A stretch of DNA of 5,678 bases, from contig CALKYB010000304.1 of assembly GCA_938003565.1 (NCBI GenBank), positions 1-5,678 of the forward strand, read 5' to 3'. The translations under genes and the position numbers were made by a program. This stretch comes from an uncultured bacterium (GTDB lineage Bacteria > Bdellovibrionota_C > UBA2361 > SZUA-149 > CALKYB01). Shown here piece after piece: positions 1-5,114 of this stretch (its first letter is position 1; each line of letters starts with the position of its first letter). The notes below the pieces were generated by a model. It was not told the origin of the DNA and did not search any database. It saw only the letters and a list, made by a program, of their open reading frames with translations.

Positions 1-325
1 AATAAATATCTACGATTCTCGTTACATCATTGATGACCGAGGAGTTGAGGCACAAATTGGACTTTTTTCCCTTAGTCTTAGGCAGCCTCGGCTGAGGTAT
101 GAGGATATTCGAGGCGTTGAGCCAGTTCAAACGATTTGGGAGAGGCTTCTTGGGATTGGAGGTGTTTTGATCGGAAGCGCCATGACTCAAGATGTAGAGA
201 TAGTAATGGAAGGTATTGCTGATCCTCGGGGGGTTCAGCTCTTAATAGGTGGTGAGAGGGATAAACGTTTAAAGAATTTACGTCTTACAGGCTCACTTGA
301 GAGAACAATTGTCTCAGGAGAGTAG
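1..325 (+). CDS. Bacterial PH-domain (bPH2/DUF304-type) protein, C-terminal part, 5' end outside window
   Basis: An open frame enters from the left edge (first full codon at position 2) and stops with TAG at 323-325, giving 107 visible residues. The visible part reads as the second half of a bacterial PH fold: beta-strand-like YIIDDRGVEAQIG, then YEDIRGVEPVQTIWERLLG, a short strand VLIGSAM, VEIVMEGI, and the closing helix start ADPRGVQLLIGG. The order 'EDIRxVE ... R-L-L-G-I-G ... DPRGVQLLI' is characteristic of the DUF304/bPH2 family, which is usually membrane-flanked and of poorly defined function. No membrane helix lies in the visible part; any would be upstream. The tail after the domain (about residues 84-107) is charged. 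The next gene starts 59 bp downstream on the same strand with no obvious terminator between, so co-transcription is possible. The fold assignment is from recognised motifs; function is unknown. Confidence 0.72.
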   Translation, partial: INIYDSRYIIDDRGVEAQIGLFSLSLRQPRLRYEDIRGVEPVQTIWERLLGIGGVLIGSAMTQDVEIVMEGIADPRGVQLLIGGERDKRLKNLRLTGSLERTIVSGE

Positions 326-384
326 TGTAGAGTTAGATTTTTTGTTTTTGATGTTCGAAGGATTAGTAGTTTGGGGTTGAGTAA

Positions 385-1665
385 ATGGATACAAAATTAA
401 AAGCGATGATTTTCACATGTGCAGTCCTTGCTGGGATTGCTTTTGTTATAGTCAGAGGTGAGCCGGGATCTGGAAAGGATCTTGCTGTTGTCAATAATGT
501 GAAAGCAGAAGCTTCTGTTGCCACTTCCGCCAGTGAGTTTGGACTTATTGGTGAAGATGAACTTTTTGGTTCTGAAGATGAGAGTACAACAGCATTACTT
601 GATTCTGATAAGGAGGCTGTAGAAGCTCGAAAGAAGCTTATTGAGCAAGAGTTACTCCAGCAAGCCAAAGGTCTTGAGCTGAATGACACAGCAAATGACT
701 TGCAAGTTGTTAAATCCTCATTTAAAGCCAAGAAAAAAGATACTGAAGTAGCTTCTATCTCGACTAGTGCAGATGATTCACAAGTAAAGGCCCTCAAAGA
801 AGAGCTCAAATCTCTTAGAGCCAATGAGGCAAAAATGCGTAAGAAGCTTCTAGCCTCTGAGAAGAATATTAAAGAAATGACTAAGAAGCTCAGTAGGTCT
901 TCTGAGAAGCCTTCATCAGGTGAGCAGGTTGATGTTGGGAAATTGGTTCAGGAGAAGACAAAGCTTACTGACCTTGTTGCCAATAAGGATAAAAAAATAT
1001 CTCAGTTGGAGAAAGATCTTTTGTCGGCGGAAGCAAAGCTAACAAATTTGACAGGTGAGCTTCGAAAAGAAAATATTGAGCTAAAAAGTAAAGTCAGACT
1101 TCTAGATGAAGAAATTGCAGCTCTAGGACGTCAGCCTAAGGCTGGACGAAAAGCAAATGCTCGGGCTACACCAAGGCCGAGCACTACAAGCTCTGTGAAG
1201 CGCGAAAGTGCTCAGCCTCGCTCAACAAGTAAAATAGTTACAGTTAAGGTTTTAGTGCCTAAAGCGAACTTGCGCACTGGGCCTGGCTCAGAGCACGGCG
1301 TCCTTCAGCAGATGCCTAAGGGTGTTGAGCTTCTGACAGAAACAAAAATTGGTGACTGGTATCGAGTTATATCACCCACTGGTAAGAGAGCTTTTATTTC
1401 TGCGAAGGTTGTTAAGATGGTTGGGGCAGAATCTAGTCTTTCACAACCTAAAACAATAAAAAAATCGAGACCTAAGAATTCTAATAAAGCTTCTCGATTA
1501 GCTGAAGCGTTTAAGAAAGCGGCTAAAGAGTCGAAAACAGCAACAGTTGATAAGAGTAAAAGTAGTAAATCTCCTCAGGGTTTTGTACCTTTCGGTGAAG
1601 ACGCTGACGGTAAGGACCTAGAGAAAAGTGTTTTTGAGAGGATTAAAAAGAAACTTGGCAAGTAG
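385..1665 (+). CDS. Membrane-anchored coiled-coil protein with C-terminal-half bacterial SH3 (SH3b) domain
   Basis: Encodes 426 aa. The start is ATG 385, the first possible one because TAA lies in frame just before it (382-384); a weak GGGG/GAG Shine-Dalgarno precedes it. Residues 7-23 form a single hydrophobic segment with no clear cleavage site after it, so the protein is probably inner-membrane anchored with a periplasmic body. Residues about 75-98, 131-170 and 183-247 are Glu/Lys/Leu-rich and predicted coiled coil; 250-283 is a Pro/Ser/Arg-rich linker. An SH3b domain spans about 284-346, with the typical start 'ANLRTGPG' (294-301) and the 'GDWYRV' strand (323-328). The tail is Lys/Ser-rich and ends in a short amphipathic segment. 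SH3b domains usually bind peptidoglycan or partner proteins. Its 3' end overlaps the M23 peptidase gene by 38 bp, so it is likely the scaffold, activator or wall-binding partner of that enzyme (inference). The domain call is good; the exact role is unknown. Confidence 0.85.
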   Translation: MDTKLKAMIFTCAVLAGIAFVIVRGEPGSGKDLAVVNNVKAEASVATSASEFGLIGEDELFGSEDESTTALLDSDKEAVEARKKLIEQELLQQAKGLELNDTANDLQVVKSSFKAKKKDTEVASISTSADDSQVKALKEELKSLRANEAKMRKKLLASEKNIKEMTKKLSRSSEKPSSGEQVDVGKLVQEKTKLTDLVANKDKKISQLEKDLLSAEAKLTNLTGELRKENIELKSKVRLLDEEIAALGRQPKAGRKANARATPRPSTTSSVKRESAQPRSTSKIVTVKVLVPKANLRTGPGSEHGVLQQMPKGVELLTETKIGDWYRVISPTGKRAFISAKVVKMVGAESSLSQPKTIKKSRPKNSNKASRLAEAFKKAAKESKTATVDKSKSSKSPQGFVPFGEDADGKDLEKSVFERIKKKLGK

Positions 1666-2170
1666 TAAGTTAAAATTGTTTGTAGCGTTTTTCGTTCTTT
1701 GCTCTATTTATAGTGCAAAGCTTGAATACTCCTATGCCGAATCTTCTTCAATGAAGATTTCCGAGTTAGTCTACCCACTTGTTGCAGATCGCGTCTCAAG
1801 TGGTTTTGGGAAAAGAAAGCACCCTATTTATAAACGAGTCCGACATCACAGTGGCTTAGATCTCGCAGCGCCTAAAGGAGCTCACGTGCGAGCCGTTAGT
1901 AGTGGTAAGGTAGTTTTTGCCGGTAGCTATCGTGGTTATGGAAAGCTTGTCACACTTAGACATGGCGACAAATATACCTCTCTTTACGGCCATCTAGATG
2001 AACTTCTTGTTAACATTGGTGACTTTGTTAGCGCCGGTGAAGTGATTGGCAAAGTTGGGAGCACTGGGAACTCTACTGGACCTCACCTACACTTTGAGTG
2101 GCATAAGCAGGGAAAGGCTGTGAATCCTTTGGAAATTCTTCCCGGTATCTCCTCCCCCCCCGAAGGGTAA
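1628..2170 (+). CDS. Secreted M23 (LytM-type) peptidoglycan endopeptidase
   Basis: Encodes 180 aa from GTG 1628; TTG 1655 is an alternative start that still leaves a signal sequence. Residues 15-30 are hydrophobic, followed by a likely signal peptidase I site after YSYA (37/38). The M23 domain fills about 48-171. The metal-site and catalytic residues of this zinc metallopeptidase family are all visible: H74-x3-D78 (HSGLD), H122 (LYGH), and H153-L-H155 in HLHFE. By analogy with LytM, H74, D78 and H155 bind zinc and H122 and H153 act in catalysis, so the enzyme should be active. It would cut peptide cross-links in the periplasmic wall. At 180 aa it is a minimal form, with no coiled coil or LysM of its own; the preceding gene, overlapping by 38 bp, supplies coiled coil and SH3b, which suggests translational coupling and a shared task. 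A run of eight C lies four codons before the stop. No clear terminator follows. Confidence 0.92.
   Translation: MFLRGLKRNLASSKLKLFVAFFVLCSIYSAKLEYSYAESSSMKISELVYPLVADRVSSGFGKRKHPIYKRVRHHSGLDLAAPKGAHVRAVSSGKVVFAGSYRGYGKLVTLRHGDKYTSLYGHLDELLVNIGDFVSAGEVIGKVGSTGNSTGPHLHFEWHKQGKAVNPLEILPGISSPPEG
2154..2161 (+). repeat. C8 homopolymer at the 3' end of the M23 gene
   Basis: Eight consecutive C residues lie within the codons for the last S-P-P residues of the M23 peptidase, just before its TAA (2168-2170). Tracts of this kind are prone to slippage during replication and to sequencing error. One added C would shift translation into a frame open for 63 further codons, to TGA 2350-2352. One lost C would add about two dozen codons, to TAG near 2231. 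The catalytic domain is upstream of the tract, so only the tail would change. Confidence 0.6.
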
Positions 2171-2424
2171 GGTTTTCGGTTCCAGTTATAGCGGTTATCA
2201 AAACCTATTTCGCAATAGGGAAAGAAGTTTTTAGTGGTTTCAGTACACCCCTCACCGCGACGCACAGGAGTCCGACGAATCTTATTGGAAACTTGGTCAC
2301 CTCGATTAGCAGAAACCTCGACATTTGCCCCATATTCTTAGGGGTTAAATGAGGGTAATTGGCCTAAGTCGCTAAAATCACTGAATAATAAATGTAAAAT
2401 AACTGTTCGGTTTATGTCACACTC
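2171..2424. other. Intergenic stretch without a recognised gene
   Basis: Together with the promoter and leader that follow, this forms a gap of about 360 bases between the M23 gene and the prepilin-like gene. I see no convincing coding region. One small perfect hairpin, CCTATT-TCGC-AATAGG at 2204-2219, lies 34 bases after the M23 stop; it lacks a T-run, so it is not a canonical terminator. A short direct repeat ACCTCGA occurs at 2299-2305 and 2315-2321. The + frame starting at 2161 is open to 2352 but has no good start of its own (see the C8 tract). Confidence 0.5.
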
Positions 2425-2455
2425 TTGTTTCTTTCTCACATAACAAGGGTATAAA
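2425..2455 (+). promoter_or_regulatory. Candidate promoter of the prepilin-like gene, with overlapping dyad
   Basis: A TATAAA hexamer (2450-2455) makes a good -10 box; the best partner is a poor -35, TTGTTT (2425-2430), at a long 19-base spacing. A perfect inverted repeat CTTGTT / AACAAG (2424-2429 and 2442-2447, 12-base gap) covers the -35 and most of the spacer, as a regulator binding site might. Transcription would start near 2462, giving an untranslated leader of about 70 bases. Weak -35 plus dyad would fit an activated or regulated promoter (inference). Confidence 0.4.
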
Positions 2456-2457
2456 CT

Positions 2458-2516
2458 ATCAGGATACTCTGATTTTCGGGGTATCTATATTTGAAGTGAA
2501 TACTAGTGAGTATTCA
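2458..2516 (+). promoter_or_regulatory. Hairpin-rich 5' leader of the prepilin-like gene
   Basis: Two stems can form before the ribosome binding site. Stem A pairs GATACTCT (2463-2470) with GGGGTATC (2478-2485), eight pairs including two G-U, with a seven-base loop. Stem B pairs TGAATACT (2497-2504) with AGTATTCA (2509-2516), eight perfect pairs, with loop AGTG. An alternative small stem ATCAG/CTGAT (2458-2462 and 2469-2473) excludes stem A. Stem B ends seven bases before the GGAG Shine-Dalgarno (2524-2527), leaving it exposed. A role in mRNA stability, or as an operator, is possible; it matches no riboswitch class I recognise. Confidence 0.45.
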
Positions 2517-2533
2517 GATATTTGGAGAAAAAA

Positions 2534-2962
2534 ATGAAAACTTTAATTAATAAAGGACGTGCTAGTTTTAGTAAACTTGGCCAGTATGTCCATACAAAAG
2601 TTACTACAAATCCTAACACAGTTGCTTGTGGGGTTGGTGTAGCTTTAATCACTTTAGGAATGGCTGACATTGCAGCGGCTCAAAACCAAACTGCAGGTCG
2701 TAACATTGCAAACTACAACTACAACCAAGATAGAATTGCTGATGCTGTTGAAGCATTGCTTAGAATGATTGAGGGATCTCTTGGAGCCTTGATTATGGTT
2801 GTTGCTGGTATTGGAGCGATTTTCGCTGCTGCCATGGGTGCTTATAGAGCAGCTGTTGGAATGCTAGTTGTTGCAGTTGGTGCTTTTATCCTTAGGTCAC
2901 TAGTTACTCTTTTCTTTGGTAACGACTTTGAAGGTGTTCAAAAGTACACAACTACTGGATAA
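2534..2962 (+). CDS. Small two-helix exported membrane protein, VirB2/TrbC prepilin-like
   Basis: Encodes 142 aa. ATG 2534 is chosen over an in-frame TTG at 2522 because GGAG (2524-2527) sits six bases before the ATG and would overlap the TTG start. A basic N-region (1-28) and hydrophobic stretch (about 30-49) end in IAAA-Q, a good signal peptidase I site after A49. The mature protein (about 93 aa) has a polar Asn/Tyr-rich N-terminus (NIANYNYNQD), an amphipathic segment (68-80), two Ala/Gly-rich membrane helices (about 81-103 and 106-128) separated only by YR, and a short polar tail. Long signal peptide, AAAQ cleavage and a tight helical hairpin match VirB2/TrbC-type conjugative or type IV secretion pilins; this is architecture, not proven homology. 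Other two-helix membrane proteins remain possible. The gene stands alone, with its own leader and terminator and no other type IV secretion gene in view. Asn codons are mostly AAC, suggesting high expression. Confidence 0.6.
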   Translation: MKTLINKGRASFSKLGQYVHTKVTTNPNTVACGVGVALITLGMADIAAAQNQTAGRNIANYNYNQDRIADAVEALLRMIEGSLGALIMVVAGIGAIFAAAMGAYRAAVGMLVVAVGAFILRSLVTLFFGNDFEGVQKYTTTG

Positions 2963-2977
2963 TTCCTAGTAGGAATT
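2961..2977 (+). other. Short hairpin spanning the stop codon of the prepilin-like gene
   Basis: AATTCCT (2961-2967) and AGGAATT (2971-2977) form a perfect seven-base inverted repeat with a three-base loop AGT, beginning within the TAA stop (2960-2962). It has no T-run and precedes the main terminator by 15 bases. It may stabilise the mRNA 3' end or be incidental. Confidence 0.4.
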
Positions 2978-2991
2978 TCCTAAAGAATAAG

Positions 2992-3027
2992 AGCCTGGTC
3001 ATTGCTACGAGTGACCAGGCTTTTTTT
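2992..3027 (+). terminator. Rho-independent terminator of the prepilin-like gene
   Basis: AGCCTGGTCA (2992-3001) pairs perfectly with TGACCAGGCT (3012-3021) around a ten-base loop and is followed directly by a run of seven T (3021-3027). It lies 29 bases after the stop of the 142-aa gene and is the strongest terminator in the window for + transcription, closing a monocistronic unit. Confidence 0.93.
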
Positions 3028-3167
3028 ACGTACGAAAAGTGCTGCACTTCGATATTTGAGAGTGGGTATACCTGTCTAATGGCCTCGCTCACGCTCGGCT
3101 TATACTGAAACTATGGAAGGTAAACTAAAATACCGAAATTTATAATGGTTTTAGTATATGTGAAAGA
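3028..3167. other. Palindrome-rich intergenic segment, no gene seen
   Basis: This is the left part of the gap of about 360 bases between the prepilin-like gene and purC. It holds AAGTGC-T-GCACTT (3037-3049), the palindrome GGTATACC (3065-3072), and a seven-base inverted repeat ACTAAAA / TTTTAGT (3124-3130 and 3149-3155) that encloses a TATAAT hexamer (3141-3146). No -35 box fits that hexamer well. The hexamer would point + transcription at the long inverted repeat that follows. Function unknown. Confidence 0.4.
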
Positions 3168-3282
3168 GGTGAGGGGATGGACTTAGTGGTGAATGGCTTT
3201 CGCAGCGTAAAGTTGCAAGTCAGTGAAAATCTAGCCGGCTCAGCAGCGAGGACGAATGAACCACTAAGTCCGTCCCCTTGCC
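3168..3282. repeat. Long inverted-repeat element (115 nt, 23-bp terminal stem), REP/MITE-like or structured RNA
   Basis: The arms 3168-3190 and 3260-3282 pair over 23 positions, 20 Watson-Crick and three G-T; the inner 18 read GGGGATGGACTTAGTGGT against ACCACTAAGTCCGTCCCC. The interior continues an imperfect stem (3198-3206 with 3243-3251, one A-A mismatch) and contains the palindrome AGCCGGCT. No T-run follows on either strand, so this is not a standard terminator for purC, whose stop is 43 bases away. There are no obvious flanking target-site duplications. A GGGGAYGGAC-type end followed by a long hairpin recalls repetitive extragenic elements moved by REP-associated (Y1) transposases, but that resemblance is from memory and needs genome-wide copies to confirm. 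A structured RNA is the other option. Confidence 0.6.
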
Positions 3283-3324
3283 GAACAGGCCCCCATTGTC
3301 AAACTAATACGAAACCAACCCTTC

Positions 3325-4293
3325 CTAGCCCAATTTGAGCCCAGAAATAGCCGCCTGAACGTCGTCCTTAATGTTCTTAGGCTTCGCCTCAAAAGTTTGC
3401 CCCGTGATAGTCTCAAAGGCTTCAATATACTTCAAGGCAACCTCAGCTCTAAAGTCATCCTCAAAGCTTGGAGGAGTTCCTTCACCCAAGTAACCTTGCT
3501 CAATGAGCCAAGCACGAACAAATTCTTTATCAAGCTTCGGAGGCTCTTCGCCGGTCTCGTAGGCTTCAGCATATTTGTCTTTAATCCAGTAGCGACTGGA
3601 GTCCGAAGTATGGACTTCGTCTGCTAGGATAAGCTTTTTACCACCGTTGCCGTCGTCTAGAAGACCAAATTCATACTTAGTGTCCACTAATATAAGACCT
3701 TGCTCTGCTGCTACCTTGGAGCCAAATTCAAATAACTCAAGAGCTTTTTGACTAACTTCTTCCCATAAAGGAGCAGAAACAATTCCTTGCTTTACAATTT
3801 CTTCAGAAGAGATTGGCTCATCATGTTCTCCATGTGCAGCTTTTGTTGAAGGGGTCAGAAGTGGTTCTGCAAACTTCTCAGATTTTCTTAGACCTTCGGG
3901 AAGCTTAATACCTGATACATCCTTTCCACCATGGTAGTCACGCCAAGCACTTCCTGTTAGGTAGCCTCGAACAATTACTTCAATTGGCAGAATTTCAGCC
4001 TCTCGGGCTAAAAAAACATTTGGATGTGGTCGGCTAATAATATGATTTTCAATAATGTGGGCTGTCCTGTCGAACCAGTAAGCAGCCATGTCGTTTAGAA
4101 CCTGACCTTTAAAAGGGATGGTTGAGAGAATTACATCAAACGCACTCAAACGATCAGAGGTTACCAATAGTCTTTTATCTCCGACCACGTAAGAGTCACG
4201 TACCTTTCCAGGAATCTTATTTCCTACCCCCTCGATGTCAATCGAGTCTAGATTATAACTCATCTGTTGAAGAACTGTTTCTTTAGAAATCAT
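3325..4293 (-). CDS. purC: Phosphoribosylaminoimidazole-succinocarboxamide synthase (SAICAR synthetase)
   Basis: Encodes 322 aa. It catalyses the ATP-dependent joining of CAIR with aspartate to give SAICAR in de novo purine synthesis, in the cytoplasm. Seen in the sequence: GKVRDSY (29-35) and TSDRLSAFDV (45-54) of the nucleotide-binding region, the family signature LPIEVIVRGYLTGS (102-115), TPSTKAAHGEHDEPIS (147-162), the second signature LVDTKYEFG (202-210), and DEVHTSDSSRYW (225-236). The length and these motifs match the longer form of about 300 aa, also found in yeast Ade1, rather than the short form of about 240 aa of E. coli. ATG 4293 is preferred to the in-frame TTG at 4299 because AGAGGA lies eight bases upstream of the ATG but only about two from the TTG. 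It is a single gene with its own promoter; no other pur gene is in view. The reading frame is intact. Confidence 0.97.
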   Translation of the reverse strand: MISKETVLQQMSYNLDSIDIEGVGNKIPGKVRDSYVVGDKRLLVTSDRLSAFDVILSTIPFKGQVLNDMAAYWFDRTAHIIENHIISRPHPNVFLAREAEILPIEVIVRGYLTGSAWRDYHGGKDVSGIKLPEGLRKSEKFAEPLLTPSTKAAHGEHDEPISSEEIVKQGIVSAPLWEEVSQKALELFEFGSKVAAEQGLILVDTKYEFGLLDDGNGGKKLILADEVHTSDSSRYWIKDKYAEAYETGEEPPKLDKEFVRAWLIEQGYLGEGTPPSFEDDFRAEVALKYIEAFETITGQTFEAKPKNIKDDVQAAISGLKLG

Positions 4294-4344
4294 TTTCAAT
4301 GTCCTCTGTGTGTTAGAATTAGGTTCAGGGATCTAAAAAGCCTC

Positions 4345-4373
4345 TCTATAGCTCCTTAAGAGCTTGAAATCAA
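4345..4373 (-). promoter_or_regulatory. Predicted sigma-70-type promoter of purC with dyad in the spacer
   Basis: On the minus strand TTGATT (4368-4373) and TATAGA (4345-4350) are separated by exactly 17 bases, each matching four or more of six consensus positions. Transcription would begin near 4338, about 45 bases before the purC ATG. The spacer holds the inverted repeat AGCTC-CTTAA-GAGCT (4350-4364), placed where a repressor would block polymerase. It does not resemble the E. coli PurR box, and I recognise no purine riboswitch in the short leader. Confidence 0.55.
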
Positions 4374-4505
4374 CTAAGCCTATGGTAGCCTTTCGGTTAT
4401 CTTTTACATTATTTCGGTGGGGTATAGAGTTGTTCGTTGGCCAATAATTTTGACCTATGGTTGGAATTTTTGGTTAACGTTGACAGCAAATGGGGACCCA
4501 AATAA

Positions 4506-4985
4506 ATGGGACAAATTGCAGGTTTTGATATTAGGAAATTGCGCGTCCTTCGTGCTTTGGGATGGGGTGAAGATTGGACCCGATTCTTTGGCGTGCTAGT
4601 TGCGACGCTAGTAATGTTTTTGCTTGGTTTTTATTTTCCTGGAGTAGAGCCAGAGTGGATATTGGTAGCTGGTGTAGCGTCGTTTCTTCTCATTATGTTT
4701 CTAGTGTCTGTAGTTAACTTAGTTTGTAGGATGATACTAGAAATTCGACAAATGAGCTTCGTTGAGATTCGAAATCTTTGCCTAAGTCTATGTGCAATTG
4801 CATTGTTTTTTCTTGGAGTGTTGTATTTTCGCGATCTAACTATGGGTATTACCATGGGTGCAATTGTGATTTTCGATATTGTACTGATCTTTGCGCTTGG
4901 GATTATTCCCTTCTGCAACTGGTTGGTGGTTGAAAAGATTTTTTATCCACTTCAGGCCCGCTTCCACCGTGTTTTTCGAAGTTAA
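4506..4985 (+). CDS. Hypothetical membrane protein with four predicted helices
   Basis: Encodes 159 aa; I do not recognise the family. ATG 4506 is the first possible start, because TAA at 4503-4505 is in frame just before it, and GGGGA (4492-4496) lies nine bases upstream. A basic N-terminus (R10, K11, R13, R16) precedes four hydrophobic segments at about 27-46, 51-73, 91-108 and 112-141, with a charged loop between helices 2 and 3 (R75-R89) and a basic C-terminal tail (R152-R158). By the positive-inside rule, both ends and the middle loop would be cytoplasmic. There is no signal peptide and no catalytic motif. It is divergent from purC (212 bases between starts) and convergent with the sigma factor gene. 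No clear promoter is visible; a TTGACA at 4480 is too close to the start. No + strand T-run terminator follows, though the shared hairpin at 5055-5077 may serve. Confidence 0.78.
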   Translation: MGQIAGFDIRKLRVLRALGWGEDWTRFFGVLVATLVMFLLGFYFPGVEPEWILVAGVASFLLIMFLVSVVNLVCRMILEIRQMSFVEIRNLCLSLCAIALFFLGVLYFRDLTMGITMGAIVIFDIVLIFALGIIPFCNWLVVEKIFYPLQARFHRVFRS

Positions 4986-5048
4986 GGTTTACTAAATTTA
5001 GTTAAGCTAACCCCGCTGCAATTGTTAACCATTTATTTGAGACGACAT

Positions 5049-5077
5049 AAAAAAGGGGCTGTTGGTTAAACAGCCCC
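5049..5077 (-). terminator. Rho-independent terminator of the sigma factor gene
   Basis: GGGGCTGTT (5055-5063) and AACAGCCCC (5069-5077) form a perfect nine-base stem around loop GGTTA. Six A at 5049-5054 become the U-run in minus-strand RNA. It lies 37 bases beyond the stop of the sigma factor gene and marks the end of that transcript. The same stem could weakly stop + transcription from 4506-4985, but there is no T-run on that strand. Confidence 0.93.
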
Positions 5078-5114
5078 CTCGGAGAAGTAGTAGTGTAGTG
5101 TTTTATTGTAGTTT

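Noticed and set aside
363..824. Open frame of 153 codons on the minus strand opposite the coiled-coil gene
   Set aside because: It is Ser/Leu-rich in the way expected of the antisense of Glu/Lys-rich coding sequence, and it has no domain and no ribosome binding site. The + strand gene is well supported by its SH3b domain and membrane anchor.
2083..2265. Minus-strand open frame of 60 codons over the end of the M23 gene
   Set aside because: It overlaps the conserved HLHFE region of the M23 gene and has no domain or ribosome binding site; it is a chance antisense frame.
2522..2533. TTG at 2522 as start of the prepilin-like gene
   Set aside because: It overlaps the GGAG that serves the ATG at 2534 and leaves no ribosome binding site of its own.
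3168..3282. Long inverted repeat as purC terminator
   Set aside because: There is no U-run after the stem in minus-strand RNA, and the stem is far longer than usual for a terminator, so it is listed as a repeat or structured element instead.
3177..3338. Possible 53-codon + strand small gene (ATG 3177, stop TGA 3336-3338) with GAGGTGA upstream
   Set aside because: Its first and middle codons are made of the long inverted repeat, it runs into the 3' end of purC on the other strand, and the peptide has no hydrophobic or domain-like pattern. The repeat explains the sequence better, though a small peptide is not excluded.
4480..4508. TTGACA at 4480-4485 as the -35 box for the four-helix gene
   Set aside because: A -10 box at normal spacing would fall on the start codon (4506), and no good hexamer is there.
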